From NCBI GenBank assembly GCA_016199905.1, contig JACQFU010000423.1:1-5961 (forward strand): a DNA stretch of 5,961 nt. Direction: 5' to 3'. Shown one piece after another: positions 5,296 through 5,961 of this stretch (within the stretch, counting starts at the first letter, position 1; every line of letters begins with the position of its first letter). Under the pieces are notes generated by a model. It had not been told where the DNA came from, did not search any database, and saw only the letters and a program-made list of their open reading frames with translations. The DNA comes from Candidatus Wallbacteria bacterium. GTDB lineage: Bacteria > Muiribacteriota > UBA6191 > JACPRK01. The position numbers and the translations under genes are program-made.

Positions 5296-5961
5296 CTACT
5301 TGACCAGGATCACGGAGGCCTGGATGCCGCCGCCCCGATCGGCCGCAAGCTCCTCGTAGGGATCGCGACGGATCAGGTCGTCCTTGTTGATCACGAATCC
5401 GTATTTCATCCCGTCGGTCGATCCACTGAAGGATCCGAAGGTGTCATCGATGCGTGTCCAGACGCCGTCGCCGGCCACTCGGTCCCCGCTGAGCTGGATA
5501 CCTGGCGTGTTGGGGTCGGTATCGAACTGGCTGCCGTCGTCGAAGAGCGGGCGAGCACCGACGCGAGGATCGAACTTGTTGAACTCTCCAACGAGGTCGA
5601 CGGAGGTGATGGGGCCGAAGTCCTCCGCAAAGACCACGAAGACGGCTGTGGCGGCGGTCTTCGGAATCAGCTGGTGGACCGAGTCGGTGAGGCGAGGGTC
5701 CGTCGCGGCGAAGCGGGCCGAGTCGATGTTGGTCTCGAACTGCTCGATGGTGAGGCCGTTCGAGGGGATGTTCACGATGCCGTAGCCGATGTCGAAGTTC
5801 ACGCCTCTGGAGCAGACGAAGTGACGGGCGGTCTTGCGTGTCTCGATGCTGAAGTCGCCCTCGGTGTCGCAGAAGCCGAGGTCCTGCGAGGCGGGAAAGG
5901 GGCCAAGGATCCGGAGCCGGTTGAAGTTGGTGCCGGAGCCGACCAGGTTGGAGCGGATGCC
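5296..5961 (-). CDS. Partial protein with CBM20/CBM48-like Ig-fold module (start outside window)
   Basis: The frame is open from the right edge to TAG at 5298-5296, giving 221 visible residues of the C-terminal part; the true start lies beyond 5961. A GTG at 5802 is internal because the frame continues upstream without a stop and reads as ordinary protein (GIRSNLVGSGTNF, then RLRILGPFPASQDLGFC). Visible residues about 106-209 resemble an early-set/starch-binding module: VDLVGEFNKFDP (121-132), LFDDG (139-143), GDRVAGDGVWTR (159-170) and YGFVIN (187-192), then RRDP (198-201). This pattern (V..VGxFNxWDP, DDGxxGDxxAGDGVW, Y.Y.FxVNG, DP) is shared by CBM20/CBM48-type domains. The loop before GDRVAGDG is enlarged, and the usual Trp of NGWDP is Phe. 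Two cysteines (31, 50) lie upstream. It is probably exported, judging by its neighbours, but no signal peptide is visible. The next gene starts ten bases downstream, so they are very likely cotranscribed. Specific ligand unknown. Confidence 0.72.
   Translation of the reverse strand, partial: GIRSNLVGSGTNFNRLRILGPFPASQDLGFCDTEGDFSIETRKTARHFVCSRGVNFDIGYGIVNIPSNGLTIEQFETNIDSARFAATDPRLTDSVHQLIPKTAATAVFVVFAEDFGPITSVDLVGEFNKFDPRVGARPLFDDGSQFDTDPNTPGIQLSGDRVAGDGVWTRIDDTFGSFSGSTDGMKYGFVINKDDLIRRDPYEELAADRGGGIQASVILVK

Noticed and set aside
4599..5303. 234-codon plus-strand open frame
   Set aside because: It is antisense to the lipoprotein's conserved domain and shows no domain signature of its own.
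1..5961. CRISPR array, tRNA, insertion sequence, phage or toxin-antitoxin genes
   Set aside because: No regularly spaced repeats, tRNA-like cloverleaf, transposase or terminal inverted repeats were seen; gene packing leaves little unassigned space.

Overview
This is a GC-rich bacterial chromosomal window from a Gram-negative-type (diderm) organism. The diderm inference rests on a lipoprotein with a lipobox and on an exported beta-barrel-like protein that ends in phenylalanine. The ribosomal proteins and SSB look like those of deep-branching, high-GC diderms (a delta/myxobacterial, PVC or FCB-type candidate lineage), but I cannot place the phylum from this sequence alone.

Layout. Positions 18-1127 (minus strand) hold the conserved rpsF-ssb-rpsR operon: ribosomal protein S6, single-strand DNA-binding protein and ribosomal protein S18. 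It is preceded by a good extended -10 sigma70-type promoter (1299-1327) and a leader of about 165 nt that can fold into three hairpins. That leader is a natural candidate for S6:S18 autoregulation. rplI, which often ends this operon, does not start within the 17 bases left beyond rpsR. Positions 1464-2087 (plus strand) encode an unfamiliar single-span membrane protein with a pilin-like C-terminal signature. It diverges from rpsF and converges on the next gene.

Positions 2125-3015 (minus) encode a response regulator with two receiver domains and no output domain. The first receiver is intact; the second has lost its phosphorylation residues. It starts at GTG and probably has its own promoter.

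Positions 3116-5961 (minus) hold a tight three-gene cluster that runs off the right edge. In transcription order these are a partial protein with a CBM20/CBM48-like (starch-binding, Ig-like) module, a lipoprotein with a glucodextranase C-terminal/DOMON-like domain and a long Arg/Pro/Ala-rich tail, and a small outer-membrane protein of the PorV/FadL/TraF-like kind. The gaps are 10 and 4 bases. Two neighbouring modules related to alpha-glucan enzymes, a lipid anchor and a barrel suggest an envelope assembly that may bind or handle carbohydrate. No catalytic domain is visible, so this is a hypothesis. It is the most likely place in the window for something undescribed.
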